Shown here: positions 35,143 to 43,307 of the stretch, one piece after another
Numbering within the stretch: position 1 is the first letter of the stretch
Layout of the letters: every line of letters begins with the position of its first letter
Assembly (NCBI RefSeq): GCF_023073915.1
Contig: NZ_JADPKK010000022.1
Span: forward strand, 1,054,001 to 1,118,000
From: Bradyrhizobium sp. 149
GTDB lineage: Bacteria; Pseudomonadota; Alphaproteobacteria; Rhizobiales; Xanthobacteraceae
Length of the DNA: 64,000 nucleotides
Reading direction: 5' to 3'
Notes under the pieces: model-generated
Databases searched by the model: none
Told to the model about the DNA's origin: nothing
Seen by the model: only the letters and a program-made list of their open reading frames with translations
Program-made: the position numbers and the translations under genes

Positions 35143-35574
35143 ATGTTCAGGTTCTTCATTGCGGCGGCGGCGATCGCGCTCTCGACCGCCCCTGCGCTCG
35201 CGAACGGCCATGGCGGCGGTGACCCTGCCCCGCCGAAGGTCGAGGCCCCAGTTGCGCCAGCCAAAGTCGTCCTGACAAAAAAGGGTCCCAAGCTCGTCGA
35301 TCTCAAGGGAATGACGCTCTATTATTACGAGCGCGACACCACCGGGAAGACGTCCAGCTGCAACGGCAAGTGCGCCGAGAGCTGGATCCCGCTGCCCGCA
35401 ACGGCCGACGCCAAGGCCGTTGGCGACTTCACCGTGATCAACCGCGACGACGGCAGCAAGATGTGGGCCTACCGCTATCGCCCGCTCTACACATCGCCCG
35501 CCGACAAGGCGCCGGGCGATGCGAACGGCAATGCCACGACGCTGCAATGGCGCGTTGCCCAGCCCGCGGAATAG
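35143..35574 (+). CDS. Secreted repeat protein (COG4315-like)
   Basis: 143 residues. Signal peptide 1-20 (FRFFIAAAAIALSTAPALA). The mature part has YYYERDTTGKTSSCNGKCAESWIPLPA, and the repeat-like block WAYRYRPLYTSPADKAPGD; this is the secreted-repeat/YxxWxxD family (COG4315) of short beta-hairpin units. The CNGKCAE pair is conserved in the family and may form a disulfide. The role is unknown, often described as lipoprotein-like, but no lipobox is present here. Confidence 0.85.
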   Translation: MFRFFIAAAAIALSTAPALANGHGGGDPAPPKVEAPVAPAKVVLTKKGPKLVDLKGMTLYYYERDTTGKTSSCNGKCAESWIPLPATADAKAVGDFTVINRDDGSKMWAYRYRPLYTSPADKAPGDANGNATTLQWRVAQPAE

Positions 35575-35580
35575 GCAACC

Positions 35581-36234
35581 TCACCCGCGCCAGCTGCGTC
35601 CCGCCTCGACTTGCGCGTTCTGTCCGGGCGGCAGCACCACGACCGTTGAATTGAGCTTCACCCGGTCATAGAGATCGATCACGTCCTCGTTGCGCATCCG
35701 GATGCATCCCGACGAGATCGCCTGTCCGATATATTCCGGCTGGTTGGTGCCGTGGATGCGGTAGAGCGTGTCCTTGTTGCCGACATAGAGGTAGATGCCC
35801 CGCGCGCCCAGCGGATTGGCGGGACCGCCGGCGACGCGCGCTGGATAGGGTCCGAGGCGCGCCTGGATGTCGGCTGTCGGAACCCAGTCTGGCCATTCCG
35901 CCAGACGGCCGACCCGCGCGACGCCGGAGAACGCCATGGCTTCCTCGCCGACGGCGACGCCATAGCGGATCGCCTTGCCTTCGGGCAGCACGAAATAGAG
36001 GTAGCGCGCATCGGTATCGACCAGGATCGTGCCCGGCTGCTCCTTGCGCGGATAATCGACGATATGACGAAGATATTGCTCGGGCACGTTCGCCTGCGCG
36101 TAAGGCGTATGCGCAAGCAACTGCCGGTCGCGCGGCGTCATGCTCGCATCCGTCGATGGTGAAAGTGTCGTCTGCATGCAGCCGCCCAACGGAAGCATGG
36201 CAAGGACGAATAGAACGAATAAAGATCTTGGCAC
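35581..36234 (-). CDS. L,D-transpeptidase (YkuD) lipoprotein
   Basis: 217 residues from GTG 36234. The longer open frame exists but lacks support, while this start gives a short signal FVLFVLAMLPLGGC with lipobox LGGC (C19), so a lipoprotein. YkuD domain follows: KEQPGTILVDTDARYLYFVL, then RIHGTNQPEYIGQAISSGCIRM with the HGTN..SSGC(I/V)R(M) catalytic motif. It would make or use 3-3 cross-links or attach proteins to peptidoglycan. Converges with the secreted repeat gene. Confidence 0.9.
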   Translation of the reverse strand: MPRSLFVLFVLAMLPLGGCMQTTLSPSTDASMTPRDRQLLAHTPYAQANVPEQYLRHIVDYPRKEQPGTILVDTDARYLYFVLPEGKAIRYGVAVGEEAMAFSGVARVGRLAEWPDWVPTADIQARLGPYPARVAGGPANPLGARGIYLYVGNKDTLYRIHGTNQPEYIGQAISSGCIRMRNEDVIDLYDRVKLNSTVVVLPPGQNAQVEAGRSWRG

Positions 36235-36503
36235 CGCCGGCCCCGATAGCGATAGCAGCACCCCCAGCAGCACCAGATGCTGCCAAAATCGTGCTGAAAA
36301 CAAGGCATCGCGGAACACGTGCGCGTGTTTGACCCAGTGGGTTCCATCACCACAAACGGCGGAAGAGCGTCGCACAGTCTCCATCCCCTCGCCTTGCTTT
36401 GGTCAAACCCGGCTGGACTCGTGCGTCATCTCGCCCGTGATGGGATCACTTCAACGGATCGGATCGCGCCAATGCGGACGACGAAGGCATCAAAGGAGCT
36501 GCG

Positions 36504-37538
36504 ATGCTCGCGACGCTGAACACCAGGCAAATCGTCGATGAGATCGTGAAGGACACGGTCACGACCAACGACCCGCACGATGCCGTGCAGATTTCGCCTG
36601 ACATGGTGCTGGCCTCGCGCCCCCTCAGCGTTGCGCCAGCGCCCGCGCCTGAGATCGCGACCCGTCCGGAGCCCAAAATAACTCCAACGTTCATGCCGAA
36701 GCCCAAATTTGATCCGGGGCCGAAGTTCAGTCCCGTCGCGGAGCCGCAGGCAGCGCCCTCGGTCGACACCGCCGTGCGCCTCGCGGCCAGTGATGGTCCC
36801 GGCCGGCAGAAGCGATCCTCCGCCGGCAAATGGCTGCGCGGCGCTTTCGTCACGATACTGTTTGCGGGGGGCAGCGCGGCCGCCACAGTTGCCTGGGAGA
36901 AACATGGCGACACCGCAAGACAGATGCTCGCCGAATGGACGCCAGCATTGGCGTCGCTGCTGCCTTCGACGTCGCAGGCGGCACCCGTCGCCGCCGCGCA
37001 GGCAGCGCCGCCGGCGGAGCAAGCCGCAACGGATCAGACGACCGATCAATCTGTGGCTCCGCCCCCGACCCAGGCTGCGGTAGCAGCGCCCGCGCCAACC
37101 CAGCCCGAAGCAACGCAGTCGGTGCAGTCGATGACGCGCGACCTCGCCGCGATGGCGCAGCAGATCGAGCAGCTCAAGGCCAACATCGCCGAGTTGAAGG
37201 CCGGGCAGGAGCAGATGGCGCGCGAGATGGCGAAGCCCCCCGCGCCGAAGCCGGTGGCCGATGCGAGACCGCCCGTCGATCCGCGCGCGCGCGTCTCCGC
37301 GCTGCCGCCGCGGGCCGCGCCGCCGCCGGTTCGCAAGCCGAAACCGGTCGTGTCGCAGACTTACATGCCGGCCTATTCGCCCGCGCCGCTCGCTCCGCCG
37401 CCGCCTTCGCACGCTGCCGCGGCTCCGCCGCCTTCGCACGCTGCCGCGGCTCCGCCGCCAGCTGCGCCTGTGACGACGACGCAAGCCGTTGCCGACGATG
37501 ACGGGCCTGTCGTGCGTCCACCAATGCCGCTGCGCTGA
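36504..37538 (+). CDS. Membrane-anchored proline-rich coiled-coil protein (paralogue of 18181)
   Basis: 344 residues with AAGGAG before the ATG. Cytoplasmic-looking N terminus (about 100 residues, Pro/Lys-rich), TM helix near 107-130 (LRGAFVTILFAGGSAAATVAW), proline/glutamine-rich stretch, a coiled coil of about 50 residues (MTRDLAAMAQQIEQLKANIAELKAGQEQMAREM) and a Pro/Ala tail with in-frame repeats. The same plan as the protein at 18181-19245, and like it unknown. It is followed by a terminator. The TM-then-coil design suggests an envelope-spanning rod. Confidence 0.75.
   Translation: MLATLNTRQIVDEIVKDTVTTNDPHDAVQISPDMVLASRPLSVAPAPAPEIATRPEPKITPTFMPKPKFDPGPKFSPVAEPQAAPSVDTAVRLAASDGPGRQKRSSAGKWLRGAFVTILFAGGSAAATVAWEKHGDTARQMLAEWTPALASLLPSTSQAAPVAAAQAAPPAEQAATDQTTDQSVAPPPTQAAVAAPAPTQPEATQSVQSMTRDLAAMAQQIEQLKANIAELKAGQEQMAREMAKPPAPKPVADARPPVDPRARVSALPPRAAPPPVRKPKPVVSQTYMPAYSPAPLAPPPPSHAAAAPPPSHAAAAPPPAAPVTTTQAVADDDGPVVRPPMPLR
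37404..37457 (+). repeat. 27-base in-frame tandem repeat (two copies)
   Basis: Identical units 37404-37430 and 37431-37457 encoding PSHAAAAPP-type sequence in the tail of the preceding gene. Confidence 0.85.
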
Positions 37539-37911
37539 ACGATCAGTCGCGCGACGATGTTGCGACTAACGACGCTGTCCGAGTCGATGTGATGCGTTGT
37601 GTCCGGGGAACTACGGGAAGCGCTGCTTCGCTCGTTTTTCGTCAAGAGAAAAGGCCGTCGGGATCTATGCCGGCGGCCTTCTCTTGCAGCTGCCGGTTCC
37701 CGGAGCCCGGTTCTGCTGCAATTCCATGCCTCATGATCGCGCCGACATATTTAATAAAATCTTAACGCGCGTGAATCCTGCACATCATTTCTGCGCCATA
37801 AGCATAGAGATTGCGCGCGCCGTTCATTCGATAAACATCGACTCAGTGGTACCATCGCTCGTGTGTTGAAACGTCCACCCGAAGCTCAATTCGTCATACC
37901 GGGGAATTCGG
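37539..37911. other. Intergenic stretch before the DUF6894 gene
   Basis: About 370 bases. Apart from the terminator at 37646-37685 I see nothing coding. An AT-rich tract at 37748-37768 (TATTTAATAAAATCTTAA) may contain the promoter of the next gene. Confidence 0.5.
37646..37685 (+). terminator. Terminator after the proline-rich coiled-coil gene
   Basis: Imperfect 15-base stem GAGAAAAGGCCGTCGG (from 37646) against CCGGCGGCCTTCTCTT, with an eight-base loop; T residues follow. Confidence 0.75.
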
Positions 37912-38142
37912 ATGCCTTACTACTCCTTCGATCTCGTGGTTGGTGAAGAGTTCAAGAACCAGGGCGGAATCATCCTTGAAGACATCGAGGGTGCTTCCGA
38001 CCGCGCCGACCAACTGGCCACCGAACTTTCGCAGGTGAAGCCGGAGTTGCAACGCAAGGGTTGCGCGGTGCGCGTCACCGACCGCGATCACAACGAGGTC
38101 TACCGCACGCCGCTCGATCCGGTACCGGCCTGGCGGCGCTAG
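37912..38142 (+). CDS. DUF6894-family small protein
   Basis: 76 residues: MPYYSFDLVVGEEFKNQGGIILEDIEGASDRADQLATELSQVKPEL...RVTDRDHNEVYRTPLDP. This matches DUF6894, a family of about 75-residue soluble proteins common and multi-copy in Bradyrhizobium and Methylobacterium. It has a strand-helix-strand layout; no function is known. Single-gene unit. Confidence 0.88.
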   Translation: MPYYSFDLVVGEEFKNQGGIILEDIEGASDRADQLATELSQVKPELQRKGCAVRVTDRDHNEVYRTPLDPVPAWRR

Positions 38143-38235
38143 CTCGCCGGGTCGCTTCGCGGCCGCTCGGTATCCCCATTGCGGAGCGGCGCTCCAGCCG
38201 CTAGCCTTCCCGAAAATCTCGGGGAGGTACCAAGG

Positions 38236-38628
38236 ATGCGCACTGCTTTTCTGATGACGGCCCTGTTGCTGCTGGCGGCGCCGGCCCAAGCGGCCGAGGA
38301 TCATGAACGCTCAAAATATGTGACGATGGTCTTGCAGGCCTTCGCCGCCAAGGTCGAATGTCCGGGCACGGATGTCGCCTACCAGGATCTGGTGCAGAAG
38401 GCGCAGCAGATGCACCTGCCAGACGGCACCACCGAGCAGGTGCGCAAGGCGATTGCCTGGATGCACACCGGCGGCAAGATGGGCGAGAAACAACCCGACG
38501 ACGTCATGGCAGAGGTCGCAGTGGCGACGCAAGCGACTGATCTCGACCAGCGCCGCCTCGGCATGCCCGGCTGGTGCGAATTGCAGAAGACCAACCTCGC
38601 CGGCCTGATCCGCGCCAAGGGCGGCTAG
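38236..38628 (+). CDS. Small periplasmic protein of unknown function
   Basis: 130 residues from ATG 38236. Signal peptide 1-19 (RTAFLMTALLLLAAPAQAA). Mature part is helical with two cysteines (VECPG and GWCEL). GGKMGEKQPDDVMAEVAVA resembles helices of rhizobial stress-related small proteins, but I cannot name the family. The region after its stop holds the 14-16-base tandem repeat. Confidence 0.75.
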   Translation: MRTAFLMTALLLLAAPAQAAEDHERSKYVTMVLQAFAAKVECPGTDVAYQDLVQKAQQMHLPDGTTEQVRKAIAWMHTGGKMGEKQPDDVMAEVAVATQATDLDQRRLGMPGWCELQKTNLAGLIRAKGG

Positions 38629-38668
38629 CCGATTCCTCGCGGTGTTGAGCCCGCCGCGATTGAGCCGA

Positions 38669-38742
38669 CTTGGCCAGAATCTCTTGGCCAGAATCTCTTG
38701 GCCAAAATCGTCTTGGCCAAAATTGTCTTGGCCAAAAATCGT
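38669..38742 (+). repeat. 14-16-base intergenic tandem repeat, five copies
   Basis: Units: CTTGGCCAGAATCT (twice), CTTGGCCAAAATCGT, CTTGGCCAAAATTGT and CTTGGCCAAAAATCGTC, length growing 14-14-15-15-16. Each contains the palindrome TTGGCCA(A). It is non-coding and lies between the 130-residue exported protein and the next exported protein. Confidence 0.95.
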
Positions 38743-38793
38743 CACAATCTTTGACACCATGCGGCCTCTTCGAATTCGAACAGGAGAGCCCTC

Positions 38794-39045
38794 ATGCGGA
38801 GTATCCATTTCGTCTTCGCCGGCGCAGTTGCGGCCGCCGCGTTGCTGAGCGCGCCCGTCATGGCGAAGAATTCCGACGCCCAGAAGGGCGCGGACAAGTC
38901 GACCTCGTCGTCATCGTGTAGTGCCTATCAGCAGGCGCCGGACGGCTCGTGGGAGCAGCTCCCCTGCAAGGAAACGGGCGAGCGCCCTCAACCACAGACG
39001 CAGAATCGCACGTTGCCGCAAGGCGCCGACCGCGGGGAGCGTTGA
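38794..39045 (+). CDS. Small exported protein
   Basis: 83 residues with AGGAGA seven bases before the ATG. Signal peptide 1-24 (IHFVFAGAVAAAALLSAPVMA). Mature part is polar, with two cysteines (SCSAYQQAPDGSWEQLPCKE) that may pair. Unknown family; the WEQLPCKE end recurs in small Bradyrhizobium exported proteins as I recall. Its promoter region is adjacent to, or overlaps, the tandem repeat. Confidence 0.72.
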   Translation: MRSIHFVFAGAVAAAALLSAPVMAKNSDAQKGADKSTSSSSCSAYQQAPDGSWEQLPCKETGERPQPQTQNRTLPQGADRGER

Positions 39046-39058
39046 GCGCGCGGGAGTG

Positions 39059-39244
39059 TCAGCTCTGGTGCGGACCGCGTATGATCTTCATCGCGTCGGC
39101 GATGTGACGCCACTCTTTGGCCTCATCGGCCTCGCCGCGGCTCTCGCAAACCTGCGCCTGTTCGGCGGCCTTCGCGATCGCCGCAAAGCCATGCCGTTCC
39201 AGCATCTGGCGCGCGACGGTGTGGACCTGGACCTCGGGCATCAT
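39059..39244 (-). CDS. Small hypothetical protein
   Basis: 61 residues from ATG 39244 (GGGAGA upstream). MMPEVQVHTVARQMLERHGFAAIAKAAEQAQVCESRGEADEAKEWRHIADAMKIIRG: two or three helices, no TM or signal. It looks like the small helical protein type that occurs near the min operon, but the terminator at 39343-39381 separates it from minE. Confidence 0.65.
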   Translation of the reverse strand: MMPEVQVHTVARQMLERHGFAAIAKAAEQAQVCESRGEADEAKEWRHIADAMKIIRGPHQS

Positions 39245-39342
39245 GGGCGTTCTCCCGATTGACGAAACCGCGGTGCATCGCGCCGCCGTGGTTTTCACAA
39301 CGATTGAGCCCCGGACCTCGTTCCGCAGCGTCCACGTCAGCG

Positions 39343-39381
39343 CGAAAAGGCGGCCCGCTATGCCCAGCGGACCGCCTTCTC
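39343..39381 (-). terminator. Terminator of the minCDE operon
   Basis: Stem AAGGCGGCCCGCT (39347-39359) / AGCGGACCGCCTT (39366-39378), one mismatch; T residues on the minus strand (39345-39348). Confidence 0.8.
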
Positions 39382-39428
39382 GACCGCCTTCTCACCCACC
39401 CCAAATTGGAAGCGTCCGGCCGAAATCC

Positions 39429-39713
39429 CTACCCGACCGCCGCGCGCTTGTTGCGCTCGAAGTCGTTGGGCACCTCGATATCAACCTCGAGGGTCGAAAC
39501 CTCGTCGCCGCGATCGAGCCGGACGATGACCTTGGTCGGGTCCAGCGTGACGTGCCTGGAGACGACCGCGAGAATTTCCTCACGCAGCACACCGAGCAGA
39601 TCGGGCTGGCCGCGCAGTCCGCGTTCATGGGCAAGCAGGATCTGCAACCGTTCGCGCGCGACGGGTGCAGTGGCCTTGTTGCCGCGAAGAAGCCGAAGCA
39701 GACCCATGCTCAT
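39429..39713 (-). CDS. minE: Cell division topological specificity factor
   Basis: 94 residues; the ATG overlaps the minD stop (ATGA), so translation is coupled. The N-terminal part RLLRGNKATAPVARERLQILLAHERG is the MinD-binding, MinC-displacing region; the rest is the dimer domain. MinE drives the oscillation that keeps MinCD away from midcell and so sets the division site. Confidence 0.97.
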   Translation of the reverse strand: MSMGLLRLLRGNKATAPVARERLQILLAHERGLRGQPDLLGVLREEILAVVSRHVTLDPTKVIVRLDRGDEVSTLEVDIEVPNDFERNKRAAVG

Positions 39714-40525
39714 GCGGCCCTCCTTCGCAGCAGGCGATCCATGAAACCCTTGCGCTCGGTCGGCACCTGCATCGGCACCGTGTCGCCGCACAGCCGCCGC
39801 GCCGCATCGATATAGGCCCGTGCCGGCGCGCCTTCCGCGTTCGACAGCGTCACGGGCGTGCCGACGTTGGAGGCGCGCAGCACGTCCTGGCTCTCCGGGA
39901 TGATGCCGAGCAAGGGAGTTGCGAGGATCTCGAGGATGTCCTCGATCGTCAGCATCTCGCCGCGCGCGGCGCGCGAGGGATCGTAGCGGGTGATCAGGAT
40001 GTGCTTCTCGACCCGCTCGCCCTTTTCGGCCCGCACCGTCTTGGAATCGAGCATGCCGATGATGCGGTCGGAATCGCGCACCGAGGAGACTTCGGGATTG
40101 GTGACGATCACGGCCTCGTCGGCAAAGCGCATCGCCATGGAGGCGCCGCGCTCGATACCTGCCGGGCTGTCGCAAATCACCCAGTCGAAACGGCTGCGCA
40201 GATCGTCGATGACCTTGCCCACGCCCTCTTCGGTCAGCGCGTCCTTGTCGCGGGTTTGCGAGGCCGGTAGCAGCCAGAGGTTCTCCAGCCGCTTATCCTT
40301 GATCAGCGCCTGCGGCAGCTTTGCGACCCCCTGCACCACGTTGATGAGGTCGAACACGACGCGGCGTTCGGCGCCCATCACGAGGTCAAGGTTGCGCAAG
40401 CCGACGTCGAAATCGACGACGACGACCTTTTCGCCGCGTTGCGCGAGCGCAGCCCCCAATGCGGCGGTCGTCGTCGTCTTGCCGACGCCGCCCTTGCCTG
40501 ACGTCACGACCAGTACCTTGGCCAT
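39710..40525 (-). CDS. minD: Septum-site-determining ATPase
   Basis: 271 residues. Deviant Walker A KGGVGKTTTTAALG near the start, VDFDVGLRNLDLVMG (Walker A' region) and DSPAGIERGA (Walker B). The C-terminal amphipathic helix (MDRLLRRRAA) would bind the membrane in the ATP state. MinD recruits MinC to block FtsZ at poles. In the order minC-minD-minE on the minus strand, 19 bases downstream of minC. Confidence 0.98.
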   Translation of the reverse strand: MAKVLVVTSGKGGVGKTTTTAALGAALAQRGEKVVVVDFDVGLRNLDLVMGAERRVVFDLINVVQGVAKLPQALIKDKRLENLWLLPASQTRDKDALTEEGVGKVIDDLRSRFDWVICDSPAGIERGASMAMRFADEAVIVTNPEVSSVRDSDRIIGMLDSKTVRAEKGERVEKHILITRYDPSRAARGEMLTIEDILEILATPLLGIIPESQDVLRASNVGTPVTLSNAEGAPARAYIDAARRLCGDTVPMQVPTERKGFMDRLLRRRAA

Positions 40526-40544
40526 CTCTCAAATCTCCTTCTGG

Positions 40545-41243
40545 TCAGTTCAGCGCGGTAATTCGCATGGTGTCGCCCTGGAGCCAGGCCTGGGCAGGCT
40601 TGCCGCGCAAGGCGGCGTCGATATCGTCGGCGGTCTGGTAAAACCCATCGATCGCAAGCAGTTCGGCCTCGATCTTCTGACAATAGATGCGTGCGCTCGT
40701 GTGACCGTTCACGCCCGCCATGGCGCGGCCGCGCAGCGCGCCGTAGATGTGAATGGAGCCGCCGGCGACGACCTCGGCGCCGGAGCCGACCGAACCGAGG
40801 ATGGTGACGTCACCGTCCGGGAAGATCACGGTCTGGCCCGACCGCACCGGGCTTTCGAGCAGCAATGAGGTCGGCTTTGCGGCGGCCTTGGTCTCGGCCT
40901 TCTTGGGCGCGCTCGGCTCGACCACGCAGCTCCGCCCGCCCGAAAGCAGCGGCGGCATCATCGGGGTCAGCCGGCCCTCCTCCACGCCCTCGATGCCGAG
41001 CACGCGGATGTTGCGGTCCTGAAGGCTGGTGAGCAGATGGCCAATGCCGGATTGGCTGAGATCGACCGAGGACAGGTCGATCACCACGGGCCGGCCGGCG
41101 AAGAAGCCCGGCGAGCGCGCGATGGTGGCGTCGATTTCCTGCAGCCAGTCCTGGATCGGAACCGTCGGCACAAACACGAAGGCCACATAGGAGCGCCCGC
41201 GCAGGCGCACCATTTGGCGTTGAGGTTTTACTGCAGCCTCCAT
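40545..41243 (-). CDS. minC: Septum-site-determining protein, FtsZ inhibitor
   Basis: 232 residues. N-terminal domain (to about 110) inhibits FtsZ; C-terminal beta-helix domain carries the conserved RSGQTVIFPDGDVTILGSVGSGAEVVAGGSIHIYGALRGRAMAGVNG, which binds MinD and FtsZ tail. The first residues (MEAAVKPQRQM) precede the first strand. Start at ATG 41243 is followed in the promoter region by a long palindromic repeat. Confidence 0.97.
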   Translation of the reverse strand: MEAAVKPQRQMVRLRGRSYVAFVFVPTVPIQDWLQEIDATIARSPGFFAGRPVVIDLSSVDLSQSGIGHLLTSLQDRNIRVLGIEGVEEGRLTPMMPPLLSGGRSCVVEPSAPKKAETKAAAKPTSLLLESPVRSGQTVIFPDGDVTILGSVGSGAEVVAGGSIHIYGALRGRAMAGVNGHTSARIYCQKIEAELLAIDGFYQTADDIDAALRGKPAQAWLQGDTMRITALN

Positions 41244-41349
41244 AGCGGCCGACTCGTTCCCTGTTATTGAATGGTTAACGATGCGGCGGATATGGTTAAT
41301 GGCCGGTTAATTTCTCCGTGGGGTTACGTGGGATGACCGGTATCCTGCT

Positions 41350-41493
41350 CTCGTGTCCCGGACGCGCTGCAACGCCCAAGCGTTGCTGCGCAGAGCCGGG
41401 ACCCAGGCCACACGGGTCATGCTCTCGGCAAATATGGGCCCCGGCTCAGCAGCGCACCGCCGAAGAGGCGCTGCGCTGCGTCCGGGGCACGAG
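41350..41493. repeat. Long palindromic intergenic element (Bradyrhizobium-type repeat)
   Basis: Outer arms CTCGTGTCCCGGACGC (41350-41365) and GCGTCCGGGGCACGAG (41478-41493); inner arms around TGCGCAGAGCCGGGACCC (from 41386) and GGGCCCCGGCTCAGCAGCGCA (about 41436-41456). The arrangement, a 140-base cruciform with the word CCGGGACCC, recurs many times in Bradyrhizobium genomes as I recall. It sits between minC and the ABC binding protein gene. Confidence 0.85.
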
Positions 41494-41541
41494 ATCAGGA
41501 TCCGGCACGCGTCCTTCGCAACGGCGGGACGCCTCCGCCCC

Positions 41542-42558
41542 CTACTTCTTCACCTTGCTCGCGTCCATCTTGATCGCGGGATCGAGCATCCTGGTCGTGA
41601 ACGCCGTTGTGACGTCGAACGGCTTCTCCATGCCGAGATAGGTCTGGACCAGCTCGTAGTCCCTTTTCATCCGCTCGCCGTCGATCCAGCCGAGCGACTT
41701 GGTCGTCGTGAATTCGTCCGTCATCAGGAACTTGATACGCTCCCACTGGCGCTCCTGGTTCGCCTTGTCGAGACCGGAGACCTGGTCGAGCAGCGCCTTC
41801 AGGCAGGGTGCGGCGTCGGCGACGCAAGTCGCGAAGGCCTTTTGCGTGACGCGCACGAACTCCTCGACCAGCTTCGGGTTCTTCTGCAGATAGCCCCCAT
41901 TGACGATCAGCGAATTGCCGTAAGGGTTGAGCCCAATGTCCTTCCAGTTGACGTAGCCGAGATCGGGCCCGAACTCGATCACCTTCAAATCGTGCTCGTT
42001 GTAGAAGTCGCTGATGATATCGACGGTATGGCTCTTCAGCGCCGCGATTTTCGCGGTCGGCCCGACATTGACGAAGCCGACGGAGTCGGGCGCAAGCCCT
42101 GCGGCCTTGGCGAAGGCCGGCCACATCACGCGCGAGGCGTCCCCGGGCGGATTGCCGATCTTGTGGCCCGCAAAATCCTTCGCCCCGTTCACGCCGTAGC
42201 TCTTCAGCCAGTAGAAGGTCTGCCCGGTATTGGCATAGACGCTCATCACGGCAACAGCGTCGGCCCCCTTGCTCTTCGCCACCAGCATGGTGGCGAGATC
42301 GGCGACGCCGAAGGGCGAGCCGCCGGAGCCGACCTTGGCGGCGGAGACGCCGGAGCCCTTGCCGACCTCGATGGTCAGATCGATGCCCGCCTTCTCGTAC
42401 CAGCCTTGCGCCTTGGCGTAATAATACGGCGAGTGATCGGCTGTCGGTGCCCAATTCAGGATCAGATTGACCGCCTCGCCCGCGGTCGCCGGCACCGCCG
42501 CTGAACCGCACATCAGGGCCAAAGCCAGCGCCGAGCCCGCCGCCTGCAAACGCTTCAT
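41542..42558 (-). CDS. NMT1/THI5-type ABC transporter substrate-binding protein
   Basis: 338 residues from ATG 42558 with AGGAGA eight bases upstream. Signal peptide 1-27 (KRLQAAGSALALALMCGSAAVPATAG). The mature start AVNLILNWAPTADHSPYYYAKAQGWYEKAGIDLTIEVGKGSG is typical of the NMT1/THI5 (SsuA-like) fold, whose members bind thiamine pyrimidine precursors, sulfonates, nitrate or aromatics; the ligand is not predictable. Divergent from the TetR gene at 42660 and the permease and ATPase genes that follow it, so it is the periplasmic receptor of that importer. Confidence 0.92.
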   Translation of the reverse strand: MKRLQAAGSALALALMCGSAAVPATAGEAVNLILNWAPTADHSPYYYAKAQGWYEKAGIDLTIEVGKGSGVSAAKVGSGGSPFGVADLATMLVAKSKGADAVAVMSVYANTGQTFYWLKSYGVNGAKDFAGHKIGNPPGDASRVMWPAFAKAAGLAPDSVGFVNVGPTAKIAALKSHTVDIISDFYNEHDLKVIEFGPDLGYVNWKDIGLNPYGNSLIVNGGYLQKNPKLVEEFVRVTQKAFATCVADAAPCLKALLDQVSGLDKANQERQWERIKFLMTDEFTTTKSLGWIDGERMKRDYELVQTYLGMEKPFDVTTAFTTRMLDPAIKMDASKVKK

Positions 42559-42641
42559 CGCATCTCTCCTCGTTGCCCGCGACCCGGCTTGTCGCTCTCC
42601 CCCTGTGAGGATACCAATGCAACAAGGCCGCCCTCCACTTG

Positions 42642-42657
42642 TCAACTGTTTGGTTGG
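42642..42657. promoter_or_regulatory. TetR operator copy 1 (between binding-protein gene and tetR)
   Basis: TCAACTGTTTGGTTGG, which matches the perfect palindrome at 43308-43323 at 12 of 16 positions. It lies two bases before the tetR start and 84 bases from the binding-protein start, so one bound dimer would block tetR translation/transcription and may affect the divergent gene. Confidence 0.75.
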
Positions 42658-42659
42658 AA

Positions 42660-43307
42660 ATGCCCGCAAAACGTCCAGGCGACACCGTGCCGCAGCGGCG
42701 CGATCCCGTCGCCACACGCAAGAAGCTGCTCACCGCGGCGCGCGAGGAGTTCGCAAGGCACGGCTTTGCCGGCGCCCGCGTCGACGAGATCGCGATGCGC
42801 GCCGGCGTCAACAAGCAGCTCGTCTACCACTATTTCGGTGACAAGGATTCGCTCTATCTTGCTGTCCTCGAATGGGTTTACGCCGACATCCGCGAGCAGG
42901 AGCGCCAGCTCAATCTCGAAGGTCTGGCGCCGGAAAAGGCGATCAGGAAACTGATCGAGGCCTCGTTCGATTACCTCGCGGCAAACCCCGATTTCATCGT
43001 GCTTCTGAACGACGAGAACCGCGGCGGCGCGCGCCACGTCCGCGGCTCGACGCGGCTGGAGGCGATGCATTCGCCGCTGGTGAAGAGCGTGTCCCACATC
43101 CTTCACGAGGGCGTCCGCGCCGGAATGTTCCGCAAGGGGATCGACCCGATTCAGCTCTATATCTCCATTGCCGGCCTCAGCTATTTCTATCTCTCCAACA
43201 CACCGACGCTGTCCGCGATCTTCGGCAAGGACCTGTCGAGCCGGGCCGCAAAGCGCGCCCGCCGCCGGCACGTCGCCGATCTCGTGCTGCATTCGCTCCG
43301 GCCGTAA
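42660..43307 (+). CDS. TetR-family regulator of an ABC/catabolic operon
   Basis: 215 residues from ATG 42660; a TTG at 42639 gives seven more residues but would cover the operator. N-terminal helix-turn-helix RKKLLTAAREEFARHGFAGARVDEIAMRAGVNKQLVYHYFGDK. The C-terminal domain has the PDFIVLLNDENRGGARHVRGS block seen in the TetR_C branch that regulates transport/degradation genes. Positioned between the divergent binding protein and the permease, with a palindrome on each side. Most likely it represses the whole locus. Confidence 0.93.
   Translation: MPAKRPGDTVPQRRDPVATRKKLLTAAREEFARHGFAGARVDEIAMRAGVNKQLVYHYFGDKDSLYLAVLEWVYADIREQERQLNLEGLAPEKAIRKLIEASFDYLAANPDFIVLLNDENRGGARHVRGSTRLEAMHSPLVKSVSHILHEGVRAGMFRKGIDPIQLYISIAGLSYFYLSNTPTLSAIFGKDLSSRAAKRARRRHVADLVLHSLRP

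Noticed and set aside
38669..38742. CRISPR array
   Set aside because: Units are contiguous 14-16 bases with no spacers; no cas genes.
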